DNA from: Paenibacillus arenilitoris
GTDB taxonomy: Bacteria; Bacillota; Bacilli; Paenibacillales; Paenibacillaceae
Direction: 5' to 3'
Assembly (NCBI RefSeq): GCF_014705655.1
Contig: NZ_JACXIY010000020.1
Span: 62,001 to 126,000, forward strand
DNA: 64,000 nucleotides
Shown: piece after piece, positions 53,410 to 62,475 of the stretch
Layout: each line of letters starts with the position of its first letter
Position numbering within the stretch: the stretch's first letter is position 1
Program-made: the position numbers and the translations under genes
The notes under the pieces: model-generated
What the model was told of the DNA's origin: nothing
The model's input: the letters and a program-made list of their open reading frames with translations, nothing else
The model's database searches: none

Positions 53410-54147
53410 TTACCCTCCGATCCGGTCGGCTAACGGTCCGAGCGACTCGATCTGCTTGCCGATCAGATCCGCGATGCCCGTCTCGCCGAGCGCCAGCAGC
53501 TCGCCCAGCTCTTCGCGCGAGAACGGGGCGTCCTCGCCCGTCCCCTGCACTTCGACGAATTTGCCGCTGCCGGTCATGACGAGATTCATGTCTACTTTCG
53601 CCTTCGAATCCTCGTCGTAATTCAGGTCGAGCATCGCCTTCTCCCCGATGACGCCGACGCTGACCGACGCCAGGAAGTCGGTGACCGGAAATTTGGCGAA
53701 CGGCGATTTGTCCGACAGCTTGCCGATGGCCAGGCATAACGCGATGAACGAGCCCGTAATCGAGGTCGTTCGCGTGCCTCCGTCTGCCTGAATGACGTCG
53801 CAGTCAAGCGTAATCGTCCGCTCCCCGAGCGCCTGCAGGTCGACGACCGAGCGCAGCGCCCGGCCGATCAGCCGCTGAATTTCCATCGTGCGGCCGGTCA
53901 GCTTCCCCTTGGCCGACTCGCGGATATTGCGCGAATGCGTCGCGCGCGGCAGCATCGAATATTCCGCCGTAATCCAGCCCTTGCCTTGTCCTTTCATGAA
54001 AGGGGGCACGCGCTCCTCGACGCTGGCGGTGCAGATGACCTTCGTGTCGCCGACTTCGATCAGAACCGAGCCCTCCGCGTATTTATTAATCCCCGTCGAT
54101 ATCGTAACCGGCCGAAGCTGGTTCGTTTGCCGACCGTCCATTCGCAT
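53410..54147 (-). CDS. rph: Ribonuclease PH
   Basis: The 245-residue phosphorolytic exoribonuclease trims tRNA 3' ends. Typical motifs are MDGRQTNQLRPV, TAEYSMLPRATHSRN and DCDVIQADGGTRTTSITGSF. The ATG at 54147 has GGGAGG 7 nt upstream; five more codons upstream are open. Confidence 0.96.
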   Translation of the reverse strand: MRMDGRQTNQLRPVTISTGINKYAEGSVLIEVGDTKVICTASVEERVPPFMKGQGKGWITAEYSMLPRATHSRNIRESAKGKLTGRTMEIQRLIGRALRSVVDLQALGERTITLDCDVIQADGGTRTTSITGSFIALCLAIGKLSDKSPFAKFPVTDFLASVSVGVIGEKAMLDLNYDEDSKAKVDMNLVMTGSGKFVEVQGTGEDAPFSREELGELLALGETGIADLIGKQIESLGPLADRIGG

Positions 54148-54301
54148 GTGAATGCCTCCCAAGAGTTCATAATTCGTCGATATGTACTTTTTTGCCGTTA
54201 TGCGGCCCTATCCGCAATCTTTCCTATTTTACCAAAGTGGAAATCGAATTGCATCCGCTTAGCCGGGAAACGGCAAAAAAGAGCTTCGGGAGGGACGCGA
54301 A

Positions 54302-54343
54302 AGGGCTGTTCCCCCAGGGTCTTCACCCCATGGGAACAGCCCT
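54302..54343 (-). terminator. Hairpin after gerM
   Basis: A perfect 12-bp stem AGGGCTGTTCCC / GGGAACAGCCCT. It is followed on the minus strand by only TTTCG, so termination may be partial and rph-rdgB could be read through from gerM. Confidence 0.55.
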
Positions 54344-54366
54344 CCTATGCATGGATCCGCGCGCGG

Positions 54367-55428
54367 TTACGATTTAATCGCATTCACGTGATGCGGCCTG
54401 CCTACCGGCTCGCTGTAGGATTTGTCATTGATGTCGACGATGTTGGTTTCGCCGTTGACCTTGATCTGCACCGTTTCCGCGCCCGGCGTGTTCTCGGTGA
54501 CGGACAGCACGAGCGCCTGGAGCATTTCCGCAGGCAGCTTCTGCCCCTCCTGATACGTCTCGTCCTTCAGGTCGACCGTCACGACCTTGCCCTCCTGCGC
54601 GATATTCGTCACTTCGACATCCGGCAAAATGACGCTGGTCAGCTCTTTCGTGTCGAGCGGGCCGGAGATCAGCTGCTCAAGCGCCGCCTGCGCCGGCGAA
54701 TCCGAGCGCTCCACGAGCCTCGTAACCGGGACGTAATATTGCTCTTCGCTCAGCGTCTGTCCCGAGAAGTACAAGGTAACCGGCGTGGACTGCGCGTAAT
54801 TGACGCCTTCCGCCGTTTCGATATTGATGCCGATATCCCGGGTGAGCGCCTCATCCAGCGGATAAGCGTCTACCGGCATTTCCGCCAGCTTGGCGCCCTC
54901 GTACCAAATTTCGACCCCTTCGATGCCGGGGATCGCCGTTAGCGTCCACGTGATCGCCTCTACGATCGAACGCTCGTCCTGCGCGTTGTAGCCGGCGAAC
55001 GGCTCGGAAAATTCAACGACGGCGAGCTTCTGCTCTTTGTCGAAGGAATACGATTTGATTTGCGTTCCTTGCGGAATCAACGCGCGGAAATCTTCCGGAA
55101 GCTGGCTTGCGTAAGCGCCGTTCTCCACCATCATTTCGAGCGCCTTCTGCGCCGCGACCTCCCCTTCGCCGAGCGTCGTCAGTAGCGAGATCGGCGCCAG
55201 GTAGCCGTTGCGGTCCTCCAAATAAACGGTCATCTGCGTTTCTTGGCCTTGGCCTTGCTCCCCGGCCTGTCCGACTTCGCCGCCTTCGATTCCGTCCTCC
55301 GTCTCTACCTGCGGCGGATCGATCGACTTCCCCGTCTCCTGCGAGAAGAAGCTGCAGCCCGCCGTAAGAATGGGAAGCGCGAGCACGCCCGTCAACACTG
55401 CACCCCTAATCCATCTTTTCTGAACCAT
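54367..55428 (-). CDS. gerM: Germination lipoprotein GerM
   Basis: The 353-residue lipoprotein has a lipobox LTAGCS, an acidic Gly/Gln linker and two GerMN domains, the first near residues 65-180 (MTVYLEDRNGYLAPISLLTT) and the second near 205-330 (VTLYFSGQTLSEEQYYVPVT). In Bacillus GerM is required for sporulation and germination. It lies upstream of rph as in Bacillus. Confidence 0.92.
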   Translation of the reverse strand: MVQKRWIRGAVLTGVLALPILTAGCSFFSQETGKSIDPPQVETEDGIEGGEVGQAGEQGQGQETQMTVYLEDRNGYLAPISLLTTLGEGEVAAQKALEMMVENGAYASQLPEDFRALIPQGTQIKSYSFDKEQKLAVVEFSEPFAGYNAQDERSIVEAITWTLTAIPGIEGVEIWYEGAKLAEMPVDAYPLDEALTRDIGINIETAEGVNYAQSTPVTLYFSGQTLSEEQYYVPVTRLVERSDSPAQAALEQLISGPLDTKELTSVILPDVEVTNIAQEGKVVTVDLKDETYQEGQKLPAEMLQALVLSVTENTPGAETVQIKVNGETNIVDINDKSYSEPVGRPHHVNAIKS

Positions 55429-55468
55429 ATTGTCCTTTCCTCCCTAATTCAAGTTTAGCCTGGCGGCT

Positions 55469-55496
55469 TTGTACAACTCACTATTTGTAGTACTAT
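55469..55496 (+). promoter_or_regulatory. Candidate promoter of pgpA
   Basis: TTGTAC (55469-55474), 16 nt, TACTAT (55491-55496) in the divergent gap between gerM and pgpA. Moderate match only. Confidence 0.35.
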
Positions 55497-55560
55497 GTAT
55501 ACGAGCCCTTCCTTGTTTTAGACCAGTTTTGTCCACAAAATCGTAAGGGAGAACAAAAAC

Positions 55561-56100
55561 ATGTCCAATCCTGAAATGTACAGCCTCAACAGCCGCAAAG
55601 TGGCGGAAGCGACGGACGAATGGCTCAAGAAACGCGGAGTGACGAAGGAAGCGATCGCAGAGCTCGTTCATTTTTTGCAGAAGGAATACTTCCCCGACTT
55701 GACGGCGGAGGACTGCATCGTCCACGTCGATGCGGTGCTGTCGAAGCGCGAGGTGCAAAACGCCGTATTGACCGGCATCCAGCTCGATATTTTGGCGGAG
55801 GAAGGCAAGCTCATGGCGCCGCTCCAGGATATGATCAAGCATGACGAAGGGCTTTACGGCTGCGACGAAATTTTGGCGCTTTCGATCGTGAACGTCTACG
55901 GAAGCATCGGGTTCACCAACTTTGGCTACATCGACAAGCTGAAGCCGGGCATTCTGGTCAGGCTGAACGATAAGAAGGACGGCGAAATCCACACCTTCCT
56001 CGACGATATCGTCGGCGCGATCGCAGCGTCCGCGGCAAGCCGGATCGCCCACCGCAAGCAGGCGGAGAGGGAAGGCGTAACGCAGCCTCCGCTCGATTAA
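55561..56100 (+). CDS. pgpA: Phosphatidylglycerophosphatase A family protein (YutG-like)
   Basis: The 179-residue protein matches the soluble PgpA/YutG type: VTKEAIAELVHFLQKEYFPD near the start, then GCDEILALSIVNVYGSIGFT and the acidic C-terminal segment FLDDIVGAIAASAAS. PgpA dephosphorylates phosphatidylglycerol phosphate, although some short Firmicute members have unproven activity. An AAGGGAG site precedes the ATG. It is followed 19 bp later by the AIM24-family gene. Confidence 0.85.
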   Translation: MSNPEMYSLNSRKVAEATDEWLKKRGVTKEAIAELVHFLQKEYFPDLTAEDCIVHVDAVLSKREVQNAVLTGIQLDILAEEGKLMAPLQDMIKHDEGLYGCDEILALSIVNVYGSIGFTNFGYIDKLKPGILVRLNDKKDGEIHTFLDDIVGAIAASAASRIAHRKQAEREGVTQPPLD

Positions 56101-56119
56101 GACAACGGGAGGGAACGGG

Positions 56120-56800
56120 ATGAATTACGAAATCTTGTATAGAGGCGCATTCGCGATGCTGAAGGTGAGGCTGAATCCCGGAGAGACGGTCAAAGCCGAG
56201 ATGGGGGCGATGGTCTCCATGTCGCCGAACATCGATCTCAAAGGAACCGTCGACGGCGGATTCATGCGCGGACTCGGCAGAATGCTCAGCGGCGAAACGT
56301 TCTTTTTCCAGGAACTAAGCGCGAATCGGGGGCAAGGAGAGGTGCTTCTTGCTCCCCCCTCCCTCGGGGATATCGAGGCGATCGAGCTCGACGGCTCCTA
56401 TAAGCTGTTCGTCCAGAAGGACGGCTTCCTGGCCGGAACGAGCGGGATCGAGGTCAATACGAAGATGCAAAATTTGGGCAGAGGATTATTATCCGGCGAA
56501 GGCTTCTTCATCGTGGAGATCGGCGGCAGAGGCACCGTCTTCCTGTCGTCCTACGGCGCCATTCACGCGATTAACCTCGCGCCGGGCGAGGAAGCCGTCA
56601 TCGACAACGGCCATCTGGTCGCATGGCCCGGCTATATGCAGTACAGCATCGACAAAGCAGCCAAAGGCTGGCTCTCCAGCATTACGAGCGGCGAGGCGAT
56701 CGTATGCCGGTTCCGCGGGGAAGGCGTCGTCCTCGTGCAGTCCCGCAACCCGTCGGGATTCGCCAATTGGCTGAAACGATTTTTGCCGAGGGGCAACTAG
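56120..56800 (+). CDS. AIM24/TIGR00266 family beta-rich protein
   Basis: The 226-residue protein shows the TIGR00266 pattern: AMLKVRLNPGETVKAEMGAM near residue 12, FFFQELSANRGQGEVLLAPP and HLVAWPGYMQYSIDKAAKGW. Members form double beta-sandwich folds; the bacterial function is unknown. GGGAGGGAACGGG precedes the ATG. It probably shares a transcript with pgpA. Confidence 0.88.
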   Translation: MNYEILYRGAFAMLKVRLNPGETVKAEMGAMVSMSPNIDLKGTVDGGFMRGLGRMLSGETFFFQELSANRGQGEVLLAPPSLGDIEAIELDGSYKLFVQKDGFLAGTSGIEVNTKMQNLGRGLLSGEGFFIVEIGGRGTVFLSSYGAIHAINLAPGEEAVIDNGHLVAWPGYMQYSIDKAAKGWLSSITSGEAIVCRFRGEGVVLVQSRNPSGFANWLKRFLPRGN

Positions 56801-56841
56801 AGGCGCCGCGGCACCGGCAATCCTATATTTTTATTGCAAAA

Positions 56842-56883
56842 AAGCTGTCTCGGAAGGTTGTGATGCGACCTTGGAGACAGCTT
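56842..56883 (-). terminator. Strong terminator, minus strand, 275 bp beyond the kinase gene
   Basis: A 10-bp stem AAGCTGTCTC / GAGACAGCTT with inner AAGGT / ACCTT is followed on the minus strand by six T. On the plus strand the T-run is weak (TTGCATTGTTTT), so it mainly stops a minus-strand transcript. Confidence 0.75.
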
Positions 56884-57157
56884 GCATTGTTTTGGCGCTG
56901 CTTTCTTAGACGGGAGGCTAATTTCAAAAAATGAAACTAAATCGATCATAGCTTCATTCCCTTACGATGTAGTATCAATAATTGAATTTAGATGGTACCA
57001 TTCGGACATTTCCCTTCGATACTAACCGATTTAGATTCAAAATTTGAATTTAAACCACTAGTCTGCCTTCTTCTTTCGCTATTAGTTTCAGTTATTGAAT
57101 TTAAAATGACAATGCAGGAAACGTTCCGTGACACCGCTATTTTTTCAACTTACGCAA
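56884..57157. other. AT-rich intergenic island with short repeats
   Basis: No gene is visible in this 274-bp stretch, which is markedly AT-rich against its GC-rich surroundings. It holds three copies of TTGAATTTA (56982, 57044, 57095), an inverted pair TGAAACTAA (56932) / TTAGTTTCA (57082), and a perfect 7-1-7 palindrome ATTCAAAATTTGAAT (57035-57049). Confidence 0.6.
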
Positions 57158-58876
57158 TTAAAATTCGACCCGGAACGTCGTGCCGGCGGGATCCGATTCG
57201 AATTGGATCGTCGCGCCGTGGTGGTCCGCGATGCTGCGGCATACGGACAGCCCCAGTCCCGTTCCCGTGTCCTTCGTCGTGTAGAACGGCGTAAAGATCG
57301 AGTCATGCGCTTCCTTCGGAATGCCGTGCCCCCGATCGATGATTTCCATATTGACGTAGCCGTCGATCTTGCGGGTCCGAATCGTCAGCACGCCCCCCTT
57401 GCCCATCGCCTCGATCGCGTTGCGCGTCAGGTTCAGAATCAGCTGGCGTATCTCCTTCGCGTCGACGAACACGGGCTTGTCCGCCTGCAAATCGGTGACG
57501 ACGTCGATGCCGGACACGGCGGCGTCCGCCTCAAGCAGCGGGAGCAGCTGCTCGATGATGCCGTTCAGCTGCAAATATTCCTTGCTGACGAACCGGGTGT
57601 TGGCAAGCGACAAATATTCGCTAATGATGCCGTTGGCACGGTCGAGCTCGCTTACCATCAAAGCCAATATTTCTTCCTTCGTCTGGATTTCCGTATTTTG
57701 GCGCATGAGCTGCAGGAAGCCTTTGATCGTCGTCATCGGATTCCTTACCTCGTGCGCGATGCTGGCCGCCATCGAGCTGAGCAGGTTGAACTTATCGAGC
57801 AGCACGAGGTTTTTCTCCGCTTTGCGCTGATCGGTTACGTCCGTGGCGAAGGCGAGGAAATAATCCCGCTCGTTCATTCGGAGCGGTTCGCCCGAGAACA
57901 TGCCGCAACCCTGCTCCCCTGAGTGCTTCGTAAAATTCATTTCATAGTTGACGAGAGACCTGCTGATGCGGGAAGCGTCTATAATCCGGCGACCGAGATC
58001 TTCCCGCGAATCGGGGGAGACGGCATTCAGAAACTTCTCGTTCGCTTCGGCGATGCCGCCGTCCTCCATGTCCACGATGAAGTTCATCGTCGCGTTCGTA
58101 TAGAACGCTCTCGCGAACTTCATGTTCGACTCGTTCAGATGCTCCTGCGTCTTCAACTGTTCGGTCACGTTGCGCCAGCTATTGGCGAAGCCGTCTCCCA
58201 TCTTGTAATACGAAATGTCATAGACGCCCGCCATCGAAATATCGTTATACACCATTTCTCGCTTGAACACGGTCTCGCCGGTTTCGGTGACGTGGCGGAA
58301 GATCGGGAACAGCTCCGAGATCGAGCCGGGGAACAGCTCCGAAATCCTCCGGCCGATCGCCTCCTCCTTCGTATAATGATTCGTCCGGCAGGAGGCTTCG
58401 TTCACGTATTCGATCAGAAAATCGACGATCTCGCCCTCTTCGTTGCGAATCGCCGAATAGTAGCCGAAGCAATCGATCAGCTGATCCAGGCAGCTCCGGT
58501 ACCAAGCTTCCTGGCTCCGCAGATTCTCCTCATATTTGTGCTGTTCGGTGACGTCCCGTCCGACGAAGTAAAAATAACGAGCGTCCCCGCTCATCACCGC
58601 GTTCCACTGCACCCAGAGGTACGTCCCGTTCGCGTGGCGGTAACGGAACTTGTAATCGGTAGCCTGGCCGCCGCTTAGCACCTGCGCCGTTATCGCCTCG
58701 ACGTACCCGAGATCGTCCGGGTGAACGTTGACGTTAAAATCCTCGACCCGGGCATAGCATTTCGACGGGTCCAATAATTTCTTGACGCTGTTGTTGTAAT
58801 CGATGACGTTGCCGTCATTATCTAGAATGATCATTAAATCGAAAGAAAGATCGAACGCATTTTTATAATGATCCAT
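57158..58876 (-). CDS. Soluble PAS-domain sensor histidine kinase (sporulation-kinase type)
   Basis: The 572-residue protein has no membrane helix. Three PAS domains lie at about residues 1-115, 120-245 and 248-355. A HisKA domain follows with the phospho-acceptor His375 in MAASIAHEVRNPMTTIKGFL, then an HATPase domain with N box (NLTRNAIEAM), G1 (DRGHGIP) and G2 (TKDTGTGLGLSVC). The H-box resembles KinA/KinE orphan kinases that feed the Spo0F phosphorelay. No response regulator is adjacent, so such a role is plausible inference. Confidence 0.9.
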   Translation of the reverse strand: MDHYKNAFDLSFDLMIILDNDGNVIDYNNSVKKLLDPSKCYARVEDFNVNVHPDDLGYVEAITAQVLSGGQATDYKFRYRHANGTYLWVQWNAVMSGDARYFYFVGRDVTEQHKYEENLRSQEAWYRSCLDQLIDCFGYYSAIRNEEGEIVDFLIEYVNEASCRTNHYTKEEAIGRRISELFPGSISELFPIFRHVTETGETVFKREMVYNDISMAGVYDISYYKMGDGFANSWRNVTEQLKTQEHLNESNMKFARAFYTNATMNFIVDMEDGGIAEANEKFLNAVSPDSREDLGRRIIDASRISRSLVNYEMNFTKHSGEQGCGMFSGEPLRMNERDYFLAFATDVTDQRKAEKNLVLLDKFNLLSSMAASIAHEVRNPMTTIKGFLQLMRQNTEIQTKEEILALMVSELDRANGIISEYLSLANTRFVSKEYLQLNGIIEQLLPLLEADAAVSGIDVVTDLQADKPVFVDAKEIRQLILNLTRNAIEAMGKGGVLTIRTRKIDGYVNMEIIDRGHGIPKEAHDSIFTPFYTTKDTGTGLGLSVCRSIADHHGATIQFESDPAGTTFRVEF

Positions 58877-59006
58877 GCTACCGTTCCTTCCAATCTACCC
58901 CGTGAATGAATAACGCATTCTCATCGTATCGAAAAATCGATAAACGGGCAATACGTTTTCCCCATCCCTGCGGCGGCGGACGTTCCGGAAGCGGCAAAGC
59001 CCCGCG

Positions 59007-59990
59007 TTAAAGCACGGGCTGCGGGTTCGCGTTCAGCAGCGTCTTGTTCGGCAAGTAATGCAGAGAGCGGACGAAGCGGATCGTCTTGGTTTTGGCGCGC
59101 ATGACGATCGAATGCGTCTCGGCACGCTGGTCGGGAAAGTAATGCACGCCTCCGAGAAATTCGCCCGGGGTCACGCCGGTCGCCGCGAAGTAAACGTCGC
59201 CGCTTCCGATCATATCCTCCATCGTCAGTACCCGGTAAGGATCCTCGATGCCCATCTCGACGCAGCGCTTGTACTCGTTGCCGTCCGCCGGCATAAGCCG
59301 CGCCTGCAGCTCGCCGCCCAGGCATTTCAGCGCGGCCGCCGCCAGGACGCCCTCCGGCGCGCCGCCCGAACCGACGTACAAGTCGATGCCCGCTTCGGGA
59401 AAGGCGGGCGCCATCGCGCCGGCCACGTCGCCGTCCGACAGAAACTTGATCCGAACGCCGACCTTCCGCAGCACCTTCACGATCGATTCATGGCGGCCGC
59501 GGTCGAGAATCATGACGGTTAAATCCGAGACCTTCTTATTTAATGCGCTTGCCGCTTTGCGGAGCGTCTCTTCCATCGGATCGGTAATGCTCAGCTTCCC
59601 GGCGAGCGCCGGGCCGCAGGCCAGCTTTTCCATGTACATGTCGGGCGCGTGCAGCAGCTGCCCTTTGCCGGCGACGGCGATGACGGACATCGCGTTGTTC
59701 AGCCCTTTCGCGACGATTTCGGTCCCTTCCAGCGGATCGACCGCGACATCGACCTCCGGGCCGTTCAAGCTGCCGACCTCCTCGCCGATGTAGAGCATCG
59801 GCGCCTCGTCCATCTCTCCTTCGCCGATGACCACCGTACCGCGAATCGATACCGAATCGAACATCGCCCGCATCGCCGACGTCGCCGCCCCGTCCGCGCT
59901 GTTCTTATCGCCCCGCCCCATCCACGGCGCGGATGCCAGCGCCGCCAGTTCCGTAACCCTAACAAGTTCTAGCGCCAATTCTCTCTCCAT
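59007..59990 (-). CDS. glpX: Class II fructose-1,6-bisphosphatase GlpX
   Basis: The 327-residue enzyme of gluconeogenesis shows the metal and phosphate motifs GTVVIGEGEMDEAPMLYIGE and VDVAVDPLEGTEIVAKGL, and later GSGGAPEGVLAAAALK. It appears to be a single-gene unit. A 571-bp gene-poor gap lies upstream. Confidence 0.95.
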   Translation of the reverse strand: MERELALELVRVTELAALASAPWMGRGDKNSADGAATSAMRAMFDSVSIRGTVVIGEGEMDEAPMLYIGEEVGSLNGPEVDVAVDPLEGTEIVAKGLNNAMSVIAVAGKGQLLHAPDMYMEKLACGPALAGKLSITDPMEETLRKAASALNKKVSDLTVMILDRGRHESIVKVLRKVGVRIKFLSDGDVAGAMAPAFPEAGIDLYVGSGGAPEGVLAAAALKCLGGELQARLMPADGNEYKRCVEMGIEDPYRVLTMEDMIGSGDVYFAATGVTPGEFLGGVHYFPDQRAETHSIVMRAKTKTIRFVRSLHYLPNKTLLNANPQPVL

Positions 59991-60070
59991 CGTCCAATCT
60001 CCCTCTCTTCGATTTATCCTACTCGGAATTCCGTTTCGCCTTTGAGGCGTTTTCCGTTATTAAATATGTA

Positions 60071-60088
60071 TCATATAAAAATATATGA
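60071..60088. promoter_or_regulatory. AT palindrome upstream of glpX
   Basis: TCATATA-AAAA-TATATGA, perfect 7-bp arms, lies about 80 bp upstream of glpX in an AT-rich stretch, where promoter and operator are expected. No regulator can be named. Confidence 0.35.
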
Positions 60089-60248
60089 CGCAATATATAT
60101 TTTTCCATCTTCATTAAATCGTCATAAACAGAAAATCGGGCGTCTAGAAGAAACTTAAAGGCTAATAGAAGAATTATTCAGCTTGGCCCACAGAGTCGAT
60201 CGGATAATTATGACGCATATATTCTAAGAGAGGTGGCTGCGGTGAAAG

Positions 60249-60480
60249 ATGCGGAGTCTTATACGCTCGTCTCTTTATTCGGGCGCGAGGCTTGACGGGC
60301 TGTTCAAGGAATGCGGGATTGCCTATCGCTGATAAGGAAACGAAGAGAAATATAGAGGAAAATATCAATCCTGGGATAAGAACGGGGAGCTCGCGATACG
60401 GTTCGATAGGGAGGACGCGTTCGTGTTGGAGCTGGAATGTTGGACATCGGAGCAGACCGCTTGCGCGGTCAAGAAACCTC
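60249..60480 (+). pseudogene. Possible decayed small gene
   Basis: One frame reads MRSLIRSSLYSGARLDGLFK... to 60329, stops with TGA TAA, then stays open with protein-like sequence (NEEKYRGKYQSWDKNGELAI, then RFDREDAFVLELECW). The second part has no start codon or ribosome-binding site. I do not recognise the family. It may be a remnant broken by stop codons, or chance reading in an intergenic stretch. Confidence 0.3.
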
Positions 60481-60484
60481 GCTT

Positions 60485-60504
60485 AGGGGGCGTTAACGCC
60501 CCCT
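60485..60504 (-). terminator. GC-rich palindrome after the MBL-fold gene
   Basis: A perfect 20-nt palindrome, AGGGGGCGTTAACGCCCCCT, 58 bp past the stop, preceded on the plus strand by another hairpin, GACCGC-TTGC-GCGGTC. It lacks a T-run, so terminator function is uncertain. Confidence 0.45.
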
Positions 60505-60561
60505 TCTGCGATCCTGCGGCAGCAATCCCGCCGCCGCTCACGCCGCAGCGGTACGCAGCCC

Positions 60562-61575
60562 TCAGCGTGCGGAAGCGGCATACCGGCAGACGCCGTCCGC
60601 CCAGGCCGGCACGATGCGTCCCCTCCGCTCCAGGTAGACCAGGTGGGCGAGCGTCTCCGACATCGCGAACCGCAGGTTGTGCGGGTTCTCGCGCAGGCGG
60701 CTGCCGAATAGCGTCTCGCACAGCTCGAACGCCGTGAGCGTCTGCTCCGACAATAGCTCGACCATCCGGTCCAATCGGCGTTCGTGATGCTGGACGAGCT
60801 CGTCGATCCGGCCGCCGAAATCGGCGAACGGATCGCGATGGCCGGGGAACGCCATCGTAACGTCGTAACGTCTCAGCTCGCTCAAGCTGCGGAGAAACGC
60901 ATCTAGCGGATCTCCCCCTTCTCCGGGCACGACGCCGACGTTCGGCGTAATGCGCGGCAGCACCTGGTCGCCGCACAGCATCCAGCCCCGCTCCGGCTCG
61001 TAGAAGCAGAGCTGGCCTTTCGCGTGGCCCGGCGCGTCGATCAGCTGCCAGCGTCTCCCGCCGAGCCTCATCGATTCGCCGGCTTCGATATAGGCGACCT
61101 CGGGCTGGGGAGAGACCATCGCCTTGAACGTATCCAAATTGGCGCCGATCGCCTCGCGCAGCTCGGACGGCATGCCGTGCTCCGCGTACAGGCGCTGCAG
61201 CTCCTCCGCGAAGGTGCTGTTCTCGCTCCAAAGCCTTAGCGCGTACGCGTGGGACCGCCGGCTGATGTAGACCGGCGCCCCGCTTCTTTGCTGCATGTAA
61301 CCGGCGAGCCCGTAATGATCGGGATGCTGGTGCGTCAGAAGGATACGCGACAGGTCGGCATAGCGCAGGCCAAGCTCGCCGAGCACCTCGTCCCATACGC
61401 GAATCGCCTCGTCCGTTCTTAGCCCCGGATCCACGATCGTATACCCGTCCTCCTCCGGTATAAGGTAGCTGTTCACCCACTTCAGGGAGAACGGAACGGG
61501 CACCTTGACCTGAACCCAGCCTTCCTCCAGCATTACCGAGCCTTTCGTTTCTTCCACGATCTTCGGATTCACCAT
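60562..61575 (-). CDS. MBL-fold metallo-hydrolase
   Basis: The 337-residue protein has the metallo-beta-lactamase motif THQHPDHYGLAGY, the metal residues in DAPGHAKGQLCFYE and CGDQVLPRITPNV, and a C-terminal winged-helix-like tail (AFELCETLFGSRLRENPHNL). The substrate is unknown. The ATG at 61575 has GGCGGGAGC upstream and overlaps the methyltransferase gene by 7 bp. Confidence 0.88.
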   Translation of the reverse strand: MVNPKIVEETKGSVMLEEGWVQVKVPVPFSLKWVNSYLIPEEDGYTIVDPGLRTDEAIRVWDEVLGELGLRYADLSRILLTHQHPDHYGLAGYMQQRSGAPVYISRRSHAYALRLWSENSTFAEELQRLYAEHGMPSELREAIGANLDTFKAMVSPQPEVAYIEAGESMRLGGRRWQLIDAPGHAKGQLCFYEPERGWMLCGDQVLPRITPNVGVVPGEGGDPLDAFLRSLSELRRYDVTMAFPGHRDPFADFGGRIDELVQHHERRLDRMVELLSEQTLTAFELCETLFGSRLRENPHNLRFAMSETLAHLVYLERRGRIVPAWADGVCRYAASAR

Positions 61576-62321
61576 GCTCCCGCCTTCCCTGCCATTATCA
61601 TTCGCGGCGAATGCAGCGTATCGTAGTCCGATCCGTCGTAATCGCCGTAAAGCCGATCCAGTCTGAGCCCGCACTCCGCTAGCCGGTGCGCGAACCAGTC
61701 CAGCCTGTACAGCTTGACCCGCTCCAAATATTGCCTTGCCGCCTCCCGCTTGCCCGGGACGGTTATCGTAATTTCCTTCTGCACCCACCCGCCTTGAATC
61801 GTCCGAACCTCCTCGATCCGTTGGCCGGTTTCGGCATCGACCCGCACGGAGCGCGGCACGAGATGCCGTTCCACGTAGTCCGGGTTTAAAAAATCGATCA
61901 AAAAAGCCCCTTCCTCGCGAAGAACGCGCCGGATGTTGCGCAGCACCTTCGCGTTATCGTCCTCCAGCGAGAAATAACCGAAGGAGGTGAACAAATTGAC
62001 CGTCGCGTCGAAGCGGCCCGCATCGAACGGCAGCTCGCGCATGTCGCCTTCCACCCACTTCACCTCGCGGCGCGCGTCATGCCGGCGCGCTTGCTTCAGC
62101 AGGATGGGCGACAAATCGACGCCCGTTACCGATAATCCGCAGCGTGCCAGCGCCAGCGCATGCCTGCCAAGCCCGCAGCCGATATCGAGCACCCGCGCGC
62201 CCGGCGGCAGCTTCAGCCAGTCTGCCATCTTGCGCGCTTCCTTGCCGGCCTGCTCCCAATTCCGGTGTTTATAGACAAGCGTATAATCATTCCCAAAGCT
62301 CTGTTCGTACCACGGTTTCAT
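61569..62321 (-). CDS. Class I SAM-dependent methyltransferase
   Basis: The 250-residue protein has the SAM motif RVLDIGCGLGRHALALARCG, motif II VTGVDLSP and EGDMRELPFDAGRFDATVNL. The substrate cannot be told. The ATG at 62321 (MKPWYEQSFG) has GGGGAG upstream. It is translationally coupled to the MBL-fold gene. Confidence 0.88.
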   Translation of the reverse strand: MKPWYEQSFGNDYTLVYKHRNWEQAGKEARKMADWLKLPPGARVLDIGCGLGRHALALARCGLSVTGVDLSPILLKQARRHDARREVKWVEGDMRELPFDAGRFDATVNLFTSFGYFSLEDDNAKVLRNIRRVLREEGAFLIDFLNPDYVERHLVPRSVRVDAETGQRIEEVRTIQGGWVQKEITITVPGKREAARQYLERVKLYRLDWFAHRLAECGLRLDRLYGDYDGSDYDTLHSPRMIMAGKAGAW

Positions 62322-62475
62322 CCTGCGCTCCCCTTCTTGCCGCAACGTTAAGCCGGATATACGTATCAATTCCCTATTTTACTGCAATTGTGCCGTCCCG
62401 GCAAAAAACGGGCTGGAATAATTTATCTCATTTGGCGCAACCTATGGGATGAGATTTGAGGAGAGGGAGAGCGTC

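Noticed and set aside
56842..57157. Insertion-sequence remnant
   Set aside because: No transposase fragment and no terminal inverted repeats flanked by a target duplication; the AT-rich island is reported without that label.
60365..61480. 371-codon frame overlapping the MBL-fold hydrolase on the same strand
   Set aside because: It is an alternative frame with arginine/alanine-rich translation; the other frame carries the metallo-beta-lactamase motifs.
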